A stretch of DNA of 64,000 nt from the NCBI GenBank assembly GCA_026636295.1, contig CP089465.1:1-64000 (forward strand), given 5' to 3'. The notes beneath the pieces were generated by a model that was not told the origin of the DNA, did no database searches, and saw nothing but the letters and a program-made list of their open reading frames with translations. Below are positions 55,303 to 64,000 of this stretch, piece by piece; within the stretch, counting starts at the first letter, position 1, and the number at the start of each line of letters is the position of its first letter. The position numbers and the translations under genes are program-made. This stretch comes from Medakamo hakoo (taxonomy: Eukaryota; Chlorophyta; Trebouxiophyceae; Coccomyxaceae).

Positions 55303-57764
55303 ATGAGCCTTTTACCCGCCACCCGCCTCCTGTGGGCGGTCGCCCTGGTGATGGCAGTCGTGTCCGGCGCGGTTGGACGGGATTTACCGCAGGTGCGTGT
55401 CGTGCGTTGTGGGGTGCCGTGTGCACAGGGTGCGGCGCACCTTCCTCCTCCCACCCACGCCGCCGCCCACCCCCCTCCATCACACAGACCGCGTCCGTCG
55501 ACGTCGCGGAGGTCGCCGCGGACATTGAGGCCGCCACGCAGCAGTGGGCGACGACGCCGCGTGAGTACACGGCCGCGGGCGGCCCGGCAGCCATGGCGTC
55601 TGTGGAGGAAGCGGCCGACGACGACCACCCGGCCTCGCCCGACTCGCACCGCCCGGCCCCGCACTCGGTCCGCCTGGGCGGCGGGAAGGGCAGCCTGTAC
55701 GTCCTGCGCACGTCGCTGTGGCCGTCGCCCGTCATTCCGGTGTGCTGGGAGCCCCAAACACCCGGTGCCGCGGGCACGCCGCCCAACCTGGCGGCGGACC
55801 GGGCCGTGGCGCGGGAGGCCGTGGAGTCGACGTGGGCCGCCAACTCGCGCCTGCGCTTTGTCGGGTGGGGCGAGTGCGGGCCGTCCAGCCGGGGGCTGCG
55901 CATCACCATGAAGGACCAGCGCGGCCGGACGTTGGGCCTGGGCCGCGAACTGGACGGCGTGCAGGACGGCGTCCTGTTCAACACCTGGGACGCGGCGGGG
56001 ACGTGCGTGAAGAACGAGACGGTCGCAAAGGCGTGGCCGCGCGAGCGGTGCGTGCGGTCGACGGCCGTCCACGAAATGGGGCACGCCCTCGGCTTTGCGC
56101 ACGAACAGAACCGGCCGGACACGCCCACCACCTGCACCCAGCCCCAGCAGGGCGGCGGCGCGGACGAGCTGGTCGGGACCTGGGACCTGATGTCGGTCAT
56201 GAACTACTGCAACCCGACGCGCAACAACGGCGGGGCGCTGTCGGCCACGGACCTGGAGGGCCTGCACCGGTTTTACGGGCCGCCCGTCTCGCCGCCGGCG
56301 CCCGGCGGGGCGCAGGTTGCGGCGCGGGCGACGCCGCGCACGACGGTGTCGCTGTACGTCGGCCGGGACGGCGCGGTGTACTCTCGGTACGTCGTCGACG
56401 AGGGCGAGTGGCAGCCGCCCGCACGCGTGTCGCCGCCCCGCCTGGCGCCGCCGGGCGCGCCCGTGGGCGTGGCGAAGCGCGGCCCCGCGTCCCTGGACGC
56501 CGCTGTCGTGGGCTCTGACGGCGGGCTGTGGGGCCTGTCCACGGCGGACGACGGCCCGTGGCTGGGCCCCGACGCGGTCGCGCCGCCCGGCACCGCGCCG
56601 CCGGGCGCGGGCGTCGCGCTCGCCACGGCCGGCGTCGATTACTCGGGCGTCGACGGCGTGGGCGGCGGGCGGGCGTCGGCGCAAGCCGCGCTGGCCCCTC
56701 CCCAGCTGGGCGTGTTTGTGGTGGGTAGCGATGGAGCCCTGCGCGCGGCGTGGTCGGCCGCGCCGGGCGGCGGGTGGGGCACGGCCGCGGCGGTCACGCC
56801 GCCCGGGTGGGCGCCGCCGGGCGCGGACCTGTCGGCCGTGACGGTCGTGGGCGGGGCCGCCTTCTTGCCCGACGCTCTGACGAGCGGTGGCAACTCCGTC
56901 ACGCTGGCCGGCAACGTGGCCGCCCCCGGCCCGGGCGCGGCGGTGGACGTGGTGGCCGTGCGCGGCGACGGGTCGCTCGCGGTCGCGCGCGTGCCCGCGC
57001 CGTCCGCCGACGGCGGGCCCCCGCCCAACGCCACGGTGACCGCCCTGTCCCCTCCCAAATTCGCGCCGCCGGGAGCGCCCACCGCCGCCGGCCTGCTGCC
57101 TGACGGCCGGGAAGTCGCCCTGGTCGCCAGCGCGGCCGGCACGCTGGCCGCGTTCACGACGAGCGAGCCGGTCGTGGCGGACGCCGCGCCGCCCGCCGCC
57201 GCGCCCGCCGCCGCGCCGGCGCCCGCTGCCTCGCCCCTGCCCGTGTCCGGCGGGCCTGGAGACGATGAGGACGACGACCCCGCCCGCCGGGCGGCGGCGG
57301 CGGCGGCCGCGCCCGCACCCGCGCCGCGCAACAGCTTTGCCGTCGCCGCGCCCGCGGCCGCGCCCGCGCCCGCGCCGCCGGCTTTCACCCCCGCGTCCTG
57401 GCCGGCCACCCCGTCCACCGGCTTTGACGTGCTGCAAGACGCGGCCCAGGTGAAGCCGGGGTCCGTCATCGGCCTGGCCACCCGGGTGGGCGATGGTGGC
57501 GAGCTGGTGGCCGTCGTGTCGACGACGATGGACACGCTGTTCGCTGTGGCCACCGTGCGCGGCGCCGACCCGGGGTGGGCCGCGCCCGAACCCATCACCT
57601 GGGTCGGCTTTGCTCCCGCGGGCTTGCCGCTGGGCGCCACCGCCCACGGCCGCAAGGGGCAGGTCGACGTCGTGACGACGACGTCGACGGGCACGCACGT
57701 CACCTGGTCCACGGGCGGGCCGTGGGCCGGGCCCGTGACGGTCAGCCTGGGCGAGGGCGTGTGA
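55303..57764 (+). CDS. Secreted zinc metalloprotease with repeated propeller-like tail
   Basis: Exons 55303-55392 and 55488-57764 give 788 residues. Exon 1 is a signal peptide (LLWAVALVMAVVSGAVG). The catalytic domain (about 85-285) has the metzincin motif HEMGHALGFAHE at 225-236 (zinc ligands His225, His229, His235; catalytic Glu226) and a Met-turn, MSVMNYC, near 267. The HE after the third His is astacin-like. Upstream, LRFVGWGECGPSSRGLRITM recalls M10/M12 proteases. From about 300 the chain carries a motif like PPxxAPPGA at roughly 342, 392, 465 and 548 and a weaker one near 732, with strands such as VGRDGAVYSRYVV and VGSDGGLWGLS. This suggests a beta-propeller, perhaps lectin-like. An Ala/Pro linker lies at about 595-670. 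The gene sits inside histone cluster 2. Confidence 0.88.
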
Positions 57765-58155
57765 GGGGGGAACGCGCGCGCGGGGGGCGAGTGTCGACTG
57801 ATCGAGAATTGCTACGTCCTACGTCTTTGCACACGCACACTCACACACCGCCCACACACACTCGCTCGAGACCCCCGCGCGCCGCATGAGAGACAGTGTG
57901 CATCGTTTTTTCGTGGGATACGGATGGTGGTGTTGAATGAAAACACCAGTTGAGTGGTTTTTTTTGTCTTTGTGTTTTTTTTTTGGAGGCGGCCTCAGCC
58001 AGGCCCGCGCCACATCTCCCGTTCTCCCGCACAGGGGGGGTGAGCCAGGACAGAGCAGCGCGCCGCCGAAGCGACGCGCGAAAAGGCCCCCTGGCGGTGT
58101 CTTGGGCGCGTGCGCGCAGAGCTTTGAAGGCTGGACTCGACGTCGAATGGCGCGC
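57765..58155. other. Spacer between metalloprotease and H2B copy 2
   Basis: Contains the H2B 3' hairpin (57928-57948). Its H2B 3' flank is unlike that of copy 1 up to the stop codon. No gene was seen. Confidence 0.6.
57928..57948 (-). terminator. Histone 3' hairpin, H2B copy 2
   Basis: Stem TGGTGTT/AACACCA with a 7-base loop, unlike the 6-base loop of copy 1. On the mRNA strand it is preceded by AAAGACAAAAAAAACCACTC. It lies about 210 bases after the stop, twice as far as in copy 1, so stem and upstream box are kept although the surrounding sequence is not. Confidence 0.85.
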
Positions 58156-58506
58156 TTACGCGGACGTGAACTTGGTCACGGCCTTGGTGCCCTCAGACAC
58201 GGCGTGCTTGGCCAGCTCGCCCGGCAGGATGAGGCGGACGGCCGTCTGGATCTCCCGGGACGTGACCGTCGGCTTCTTGTTGTAGCGGGCCAGGTTGGCG
58301 GTCTCGCCGGCGATCTTCTCGAAGATGTCGTTGATGAACGAGTTGAGGATGGACATGGCCTTGGACGAGATGCCGGTGTCGGGGTGGACCTGCTTCAGGA
58401 CCTTGTAGATGTAGATCTTGTAGGTCTCGGTCTTGGCCTTGACGCGCTTCTTGGCGCCGCCCTTGGCGACCTTCTTGGCGGGCTTCTTGGCGGCTTTGGG
58501 GGCCAT
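58156..58506 (-). CDS. H2B: Histone H2B, copy 2
   Basis: 116 residues, same protein as copy 1 (24913-25263). Identity with copy 1 ends at TAAGCGCG right after the stop. Diverges from H2A through the shared promoter. Confidence 0.99.
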   Translation of the reverse strand: MAPKAAKKPAKKVAKGGAKKRVKAKTETYKIYIYKVLKQVHPDTGISSKAMSILNSFINDIFEKIAGETANLARYNKKPTVTSREIQTAVRLILPGELAKHAVSEGTKAVTKFTSA

Positions 58507-58888
58507 GGTGGAGTTGGTGTGTGGGTGGTGGGGTGGGGTGGGGAAAGGACCGGAAGAGAATGCGGGTGTGAGGGTGAGGAGTGGGAGGGGGGGAGAGGAG
58601 AGGGGGGGCGCGGGGGCTGGGCGGAGGTGAGCAAGACGACCATTGGCAGGGCAGGCAGGGGTGGGGACAGCCCTGAACGGTCAGACAGGTCGGCTGAGCA
58701 TAGCCGGCCTGGCGCTGCCTGGTGACCGCTCCCCCACCCTCGAGCTGCCAGGCTGCTCGCTGACTGGTCGCACGCTCCTCACCCGCCCAGCCCTTTCCAC
58801 GCCCGCCCCTGTCGCCCCCCGCCCCTCACACCCTCATTCTCCACACCCGTCCTTTCCCACCCCACCACCCACCCACCACCCACCAACC
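58507..58888. promoter_or_regulatory. Shared H2B-H2A divergent promoter, copy 2
   Basis: 382 bases, one base different from copy 1 (58633). Repeats of CCACCCAC type flank both starts. Confidence 0.75.
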
Positions 58889-59263
58889 ATGTCTGGCCGC
58901 GGCAAAGGCAAATCCTCCGGCAAGAAGGCCGTCTCCAAGTCCGCCAAGGCGGGCCTGCAGTTCCCGGTCGGCCGTGTCGCCCGCTACCTGAAGAAGGGCA
59001 AGTACGCGTCCCGCATCGGTGCCGGCGCGCCCGTCTACCTGGCCGCCGTCCTGGAGTACCTGGCCGCCGAGGTCCTGGAGCTGGCCGGCAACGCCGCCCG
59101 CGACAACAAGAAGACGCGCATCGTCCCCCGCCACATCCAGCTGGCCGTCCGCAACGACGAGGAGCTGTCCAAGCTGCTGGCTGGCGTGACCATCGCGGCC
59201 GGCGGCGTGCTGCCCAACATCCACTCCGTCCTGCTCAAGAAGAAGGGCAAGAAGGCCGAGTAA
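58889..59263 (+). CDS. H2A: Histone H2A, copy 2
   Basis: 124 residues, same protein as copy 1. No SQ tail. The 3' flank stays identical to copy 1 through the hairpin and up to 59393, so this end of the repeat has no divergence gap, unlike H2B. Confidence 0.99.
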   Translation: MSGRGKGKSSGKKAVSKSAKAGLQFPVGRVARYLKKGKYASRIGAGAPVYLAAVLEYLAAEVLELAGNAARDNKKTRIVPRHIQLAVRNDEELSKLLAGVTIAAGGVLPNIHSVLLKKKGKKAE

Positions 59264-59955
59264 GCGCGCGACTCGAGCTCGACTCTGTCCGCGTCTCTCC
59301 AGGATGACCCACTGAAAAGAAAAAGACAAAAAAAATCAACCATTTCAACTGGTGTTTATATCAACACCACCCACACGCTAGAGAAAAACGAACAGCAATG
59401 ACGTCTCGTATGGGGCGGGTGGAGGAGGGAGAGAGAGAGAGAGAGGGAGGGGATGGAGGGAGGGACATCGCGTCGGAGAGCACACGCGTGCGGGCGGGAG
59501 AAGGGGAGGAGTGGGGTGAGGATGGAGGGAGGGGTGAGACGGCTCTCGCGCGCTCGCTGAACATCCCCGCTCCACCCAAGGTCTTTTTTTTCCATGTGGG
59601 CTCTTTTTTTTGCTCTCTCACAGGGGGGAAAATACCCACCCATCCACACACACCGCAGGCAGGCCATTGGAAGACGCTCTCTCTCCCTCCCTCCATGTAA
59701 AAAAAGCGCGTCACAAAGTACCCGCGACTTTTGTTTTTCGCTCTTCTTCCCTGCGAGCGCGCGCGCGAAACATGTTTCGCGCGCGCGCGCCGCCACTCGC
59801 CGCACGCTCTCGCTCCTCTCCATTTCATTTCGCCTTGCGCGGCACCCATGATTTCCGCGACGGCGGCTTTGGTCTCCAGCTTGCGCGCCTTGCCCGTGTC
59901 GCGCTCGGCTGCAGCTCCGCCCCCGCAGCGCACGTGAGGGCGGCGGCCAAGTCGG
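59264..59955. other. Spacer between H2A copy 2 and the CCCH gene
   Basis: Includes the H2A hairpin, GAGAGA-rich sequence at 59420-59470 and a GCGCGCGC stretch around 59757-59790. A minus-strand stretch at about 59835-59925 reads like coding (ARKLETKAAVAEIMGAAQGE) but could not be joined to the upstream gene with a convincing splice site. Confidence 0.4.
59350..59369 (+). terminator. Histone 3' hairpin, H2A copy 2
   Basis: TGGTGTTTATATCAACACCA, same as copy 1, after AAAGACAAAAAAAATC and before TAGAGAAAAACGAAC. Confidence 0.85.
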
Positions 59956-62371
59956 TCAGGCGCGCGAGCTCGTATGACAGCGCGCGGCGGCTTGCACGGC
60001 TTGGGCCCGGGACATGTCGCCGTCCAGGCCGGCGGCCATGGAGGTGGCCGGCGACGGCGTGAGGCCGGGTGGTGGAGGTGGTGGCCCGGCCGTGAGGACG
60101 GGCGCGAGGACGGTCCGCCCAGCGGCGCCACCGACGCGGGTGGTGGTGGTGGTCGCGGCCGTGCGCCGGTTCGCCGCCGCCACACCGTCGCCGCCGTCGT
60201 CGCCGTTTTCGCTGCACGACACGCGCTGAGCCTCCGCGTCCGCCTGCTTGGCGGCGGCGGCTTTGGACAGGCGGCCGCCACGGGCGGCGGTGGCCATCGC
60301 GTCGGCGGCCGCCGCCGCGGCGGTCAGTTTGGCGGCCGCGTCGGCTTCACCCCGCAAGCGCGCGTTGCGGGCCAGCTGGCCGCACCGGTTCTTGATGTTG
60401 TGGTAGTGCTGGGCTTCCAGGGAGGCCAGGGTAGTGGCGGCCTTGGCGGCCGCGCCAGGGCTGGGGTCGGCGGCGGTCAGAGCAGCCGTGGCGGCGGCCG
60501 CGCGCGCGGCCGCCGCCGCGCCCATCGCGCCCGCCACGCTCGCTTCCGCGGCCGCGGCGGCCGCGGCCGCGGCTCTGCCCCGTTTGCGCGCGGCGGACGC
60601 GGAGCAGACGTGCCCGTTTTTGAGGTTGGCCCAGTGTTCGGCTTCCAGCTTGGCGGCTTTCGCGGTCGCGGCGGCGGCGACCGCGGCCCAGGCGGCGCGG
60701 CCGAGCGCGGCCGCGGACAGCTGGCCGCCCGCCCCAGAGGGCTTGGCCATGGCCCTGGCGATGGCACGCTCGCACCGGTCCACTTCGGCGGTCGCCGCGC
60801 GCAGGGCGGCCGCCGCAGCTTCCCGGCGGGTGGCCAGGGCCCCGGGCGACAGGAGCAGGCCGTCGCGTGCGCCGCCGACGGGGGTCGCCGCGTCTGCGCC
60901 GCCACAGCTGGATCCGGGGCGGCCGCCGCGGCGCGAGCGGGTCGCGCGCCCGCCGCCGGCGGGCGCGGCGGCAGCCTGGGGCAGGGTCGCGCCCGTGACG
61001 ACGGCGGTGGCGGACGCGGTCGCCACCACCGCAGCAGGCGCACCGCCTCCATCGCCGCCGGCAGCCGCGGCCAGCTGCTTGAGCCGGGCCTCCAGCGCGG
61101 TCCGCCCGCCGACGACGCCCTTGCCGACCGCGGCTTCAAACCGGGCCTGGCGTGCGTACGCGGCCTGCACCAGGGACGACCGGGACACCGGCCGGCCCGG
61201 CTGGGTGGGGTCCGGGCGCAGGTCGTCCTCGCCGTGGGCGTACAGGCAGTCCTTGCCGTACGGGCAGGCCTGGCCGGCCGCCCACGTCCGGCAAAAAATG
61301 GTCTGGTGTGTGGTGTGTGGTGTGTGGGCGGGTCGTGAGTGTCCTGGTTTTTCCGGTCCGGCGTCCGCACTCACACACCAAGCAACGACAACACCGCACC
61401 TTGAATTTGGCCGCCATGCGGCCGTTTCTGCCCAGTTTACGGGCGGCGGCCGCGGACGCGGCGTCGCCGTCGGCGGACGAGCTGGTGGCCGAATCGTCCA
61501 GCTCGACCGGGCGGCGGCGCGGCGGCGGGCCCGTCGCGCGCCAGGCTGCCGGCATCGCCTCGCCGTCACCCGCCCAGGACGTGTGGCGGGACCCGTCCTT
61601 CACGATCACGCCTACCGTGCCCCTCAGGCCGACGGGCGGGACGAGGCGGGTGGTGGTCGTGGTCGTGGCCGTGCCCGCGCTGCCCGCGGCCAGCGCGGTC
61701 GCGACGACCGTGCCCGCCTCTGCCGCGCCCAGGGCGGGCGCGTCGGCCGACACGGTGACGTGGGGCGGCGCGCCTGGCTCGATGGCGTGGACCAGCCAGG
61801 TGGGCAGGGCCTTGATTGTGGCGGCCTGTGGGGTTGGTCCGGGGCCGTGAGCAAAACAAACGAGAGAACGGCGGGCGCGAGGTGTTGTTTTTTGTTTCCT
61901 CCCATCCCGCATACCTGCACGCCACCCGCCTGCACCACGCCCGTCGCCGCCAGCAGCGCGGTCGCGCCCATGGGCAGCTTGGCCAGGGCTGCCGCGCCGG
62001 GCGCGTGCTCCAGGGCCACGTGGTCGGCCGTGACGTGGGCAAAGGCGGGCGGGACGCTGTGTGGGTGGGGGTGGAAGGGGGGGGGAGGTGGGCGCGGGAC
62101 GGCAGGGCGTTACGGGGTGTCGCTTTTTTTGTTCTTGCGCGGGCGCTCCACGCCGCCTCCCTCCACCAAACCCCTGAACCCCGCACCGTCGTAGCAGAAC
62201 CTCCCGTGACGCCGCGTCCAGGAGGATGGCGGTGTACCGGACGCCGCCGTCGCGTGGGGAGGCGGGCGCGGGCGGCGGCGCGACCGGCACCGATGCCTGC
62301 GCCGGGACTGCGCCGACGCCTTGGGTGCCGCCCTCGACCGCGGGCGGCCACCACGCCCGGCTCAGCAGCAT
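59956..62371 (-). CDS. CCCH zinc-finger protein with two HVT motifs
   Basis: Exons (minus) 62187-62371, 61915-62056, 61401-61826 and 59956-61302 give 699 residues; all four joins are in phase. The N-terminal part (about 40-200) reads RYTAILLDAASREVLL, PPAFAHVTADHVAL, then WLVHAIEPGAPPHVTVSADA. Two spaced HVT motifs are the signature of 2H-phosphoesterase-like folds, and the pattern recalls the C-terminal region of plant tRNA ligase. A CCCH zinc finger follows: Cys255, Cys264, Cys270, His274 (CRTWAAGQACPYGKDCLYAH, spacing 8-5-3), a probable RNA-binding unit. The Ala-rich rest holds two related segments, LEAEHWANLKNGHVCSASAA and LEAQHYHNIKNRCGQLARNA. It could act in RNA end processing. The C-terminus may have a further exon. 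Confidence 0.7.
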
Positions 62372-63057
62372 GGTAAATGTAGGCGGGGAACCTTGGGCGC
62401 GCAGGGTGTCAGGCGCGCGCGGTCATTGAGGGGCGCGCGAGCGGGCGGGCGCTCGCGACGACGGGCGGGGAGGGAGGTTAGAGCGCCCCGAGCGAGCGAG
62501 GGTGTGTGGGGGGGGGGAGTGGGAGAGGCCGAGTGGGGAGGGGCCGAGCGCCTCAGTCGTTTTTTTTCCTTTGCTCGCCGCCCGCGCCCCCCTCCTCTGT
62601 TCCGGCGCTCCCACGCCGCGGCCTGCCTCCCACGGCTGCCACGCCCGTCGTGCACGCGCTCACAGCCTCAGAAGCACGCGCGACTGTCCCGCGACCCCCG
62701 CATCGTGGTGCGGCCGCGCCGCAAAAGCAAGCGTCCGCATTCGGCTCGCGTTTCTTCTTGTCCCGGCGCGCCCAGGCCCCCTTGCCGCCGTTGCCGGGGT
62801 CACCTGTCGCCCTCCCTGAGTGGACTGAACCCTGCTGCTGACTGTGGGCTGGGTCGACCGTTTGTTTCCGCCGGCGGGACTTTGCGCGGCCGTCCTGTTT
62901 TTCGGTCCGCGACCCCCGTTTCAAAAGGGCGCGCCAGACCTGTCGTTTTTTCTCACGCCACGGTCGTCGAGGCCCGCACGCGCCCTGCTTGTTCAGTCCA
63001 CAGCGCGCTCGTCGTCGAGCGTGCGGGCTCGGGCAAAGCAACAGAAAGGACACTGAA
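62372..63057. other. Divergent promoter region, CCCH gene / partial gene
   Basis: Contains a G tract at about 62509-62517 and T tracts near 62560. No supported gene; frames are open by composition. Confidence 0.4.
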
Positions 63058-64000
63058 ATGGACGGCGTCCGCAGCGGCCTGGCCCGGCCGGCCTGGGCGC
63101 CGCTGCGGCCGACGCCGACGCCGACCTCTTCCACCACGACCACCACGGACGTCGCCGCCCTGCTCCTGCGCGTCGCCGCCCTGTCCGACCGCATCACCGC
63201 CCTGACGGCCGCCGCGGACGCGCGCAAGCGTCAGGCACCGGTGAGAGGTCGCCGCCCATCCCCACCCCCACCACCCTCATCCTCGGCCGACCCCCTCCTC
63301 CCCCACCTGCCGTCCACGTCTGGTCGGGACGCGGCGACGCAGTGCGACGCCGGGGAGGCGGGTGCCGGCGCTCCTGCCGGCGCTCCGACTGCTGCCGCCA
63401 CGCGCTCAGGCAGCAGCAGCAGGCGGCGGCGGGGCGGGACGGCCGCGGTGGCCGCAGTCGCGGCGACCGCCGCACCACCCACCGGGTTTTGGTCGCTGTC
63501 CTCTTCCTCTGCGTCCTCGTCCGCGGGCGAAGCCGACGACGCCGCCGTAGGCCTTGTGCGGGCGGGCCACCGCCGCTTACGGGCTGCGGGCCGGCCGGCG
63601 CGCGCCCCGCTGTCGCCTCCATCGCCACATCCACCACGCCCGTCCACCACCACCGCTGCTGCCGTCGCGGCTGCGACCGCCGCCGCCGCGTCGGGCGACG
63701 TCAACGCCTGGCTGGACGCGCTGCGCGACCTGGTGTCCAGTGCGGGCGAAGCGGGTGCGACGGCGAGGCTGGTCAACGCGGCGGTCGGGCGGAGTGTGGA
63801 GGTGGAGGCAGAGGCGCGCAACTCGCCGCCAGAGCCGGCGCCACCGTCCGCACCTGTCCACGGCGCCTGGTCGGCGTCCTCCGATGGCGGCGACCCCTTC
63901 CGCGTCGGCGACTTGGAGGGGGAGGACGATGACGACGCCTGGACGCGCAGCAGCGCGAGCGAGGGTGAGAGTGGCGACGCCCCGCCCGCCGCCACCCAGC
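63058..64000 (+). CDS. Partial gene, 5' part, runs off the window
   Basis: A plus-strand frame from the ATG at 63058 stays open for 314 codons to the window edge. It reads MDGVRSGLARPAWAPL, VAALLLRVAALSDRITALTA, then a Pro/Ser/Ala-rich stretch, and a more structured acidic part: GDVNAWLDALRDLVSSAGEA, TARLVNAAVGRSVEVEAEAR, DPFRVGDLEGEDDDDAW. The mixed composition of the last part supports coding. A CCGGTGAGAG at 63238 could be a splice donor, but the frame reads through it. The function was not recognised. The minus-strand open frame over the same region is Ser/Ala-rich and less convincing. Confidence 0.6.
   Translation, partial: MDGVRSGLARPAWAPLRPTPTPTSSTTTTTDVAALLLRVAALSDRITALTAAADARKRQAPVRGRRPSPPPPPSSSADPLLPHLPSTSGRDAATQCDAGEAGAGAPAGAPTAAATRSGSSSRRRRGGTAAVAAVAATAAPPTGFWSLSSSSASSSAGEADDAAVGLVRAGHRRLRAAGRPARAPLSPPSPHPPRPSTTTAAAVAAATAAAASGDVNAWLDALRDLVSSAGEAGATARLVNAAVGRSVEVEAEARNSPPEPAPPSAPVHGAWSASSDGGDPFRVGDLEGEDDDDAWTRSSASEGESGDAPPAATQ

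Overview
This window is the end of a nuclear chromosome from a very GC-rich photosynthetic eukaryote, most likely a green alga (Chlorophyta). It opens with 141 bases of CCCTAA telomere repeat. The genes carry small spliceosomal introns with GTGAG or GTGCG donors. They encode plant-type plastid proteins: a green-algal-type plastocyanin with a two-part lumen transit peptide, the photosystem II assembly factor HCF136, a plastid-type 3-oxoacyl-ACP synthase III and a Rubisco-methyltransferase-like SET protein. The species cannot be named from the sequence. TTAGGG-type telomeres occur in only some green algae, where TTTAGGG is commoner. All exon joins given here were read by eye.

Layout. 0-12 kb: a hypothetical gene almost touching the telomere, an MFS transporter, a secreted Gly/Ser/Tyr-repeat protein, an intron-containing tRNA-Thr(CGT), mitochondrial Mn-SOD, plastocyanin and HCF136. 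12-22 kb: two very large Ala-rich proteins, one of unknown fold and one a long coiled coil. 22-24 kb: a glycosyltransferase-like (DUF2064) domain fused to a MoaD/ThiS ubiquitin-like domain. 24-28 kb: a histone cluster (H2A, H2B, H4, H3) ending in a 5S rRNA gene. 28-52.6 kb: a dense housekeeping block with a Tic22-like protein, a SPOUT methyltransferase, COG7, XPC/Rad4, a plastid membrane protein, a Kazal plus trypsin-like protease, a small secreted protein, an LWD/TTG1/DCAF7-type WD40 protein, NAP1, KAS III, a SET methyltransferase and the golgin CASP. 52.7-59.4 kb: a second histone and 5S cluster in inverted orientation, split by an astacin-like metalloprotease gene. 59.4-64 kb: a CCCH zinc-finger protein and the 5' part of a gene that runs off the window.

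The most striking structure is the pair of inverted histone-5S clusters facing each other across about 25 kb. Coding regions, 5S genes and shared promoters are almost identical, whereas the H4-H2B spacer and the H2B 3' region have diverged and one copy holds an extra gene. This pattern suggests ongoing gene conversion. All eight histone genes end in the same composite 3' element: AAAGACAAAAAAA, then a TGGTGTT...AACACCA hairpin, then an A-rich patch. Its stem differs from the animal histone stem-loop. The best single-gene leads are the DUF2064-MoaD fusion, the Kazal-protease fusion, the two-HVT plus CCCH protein, and the metalloprotease with a repeated PPxxAPPGA tail.
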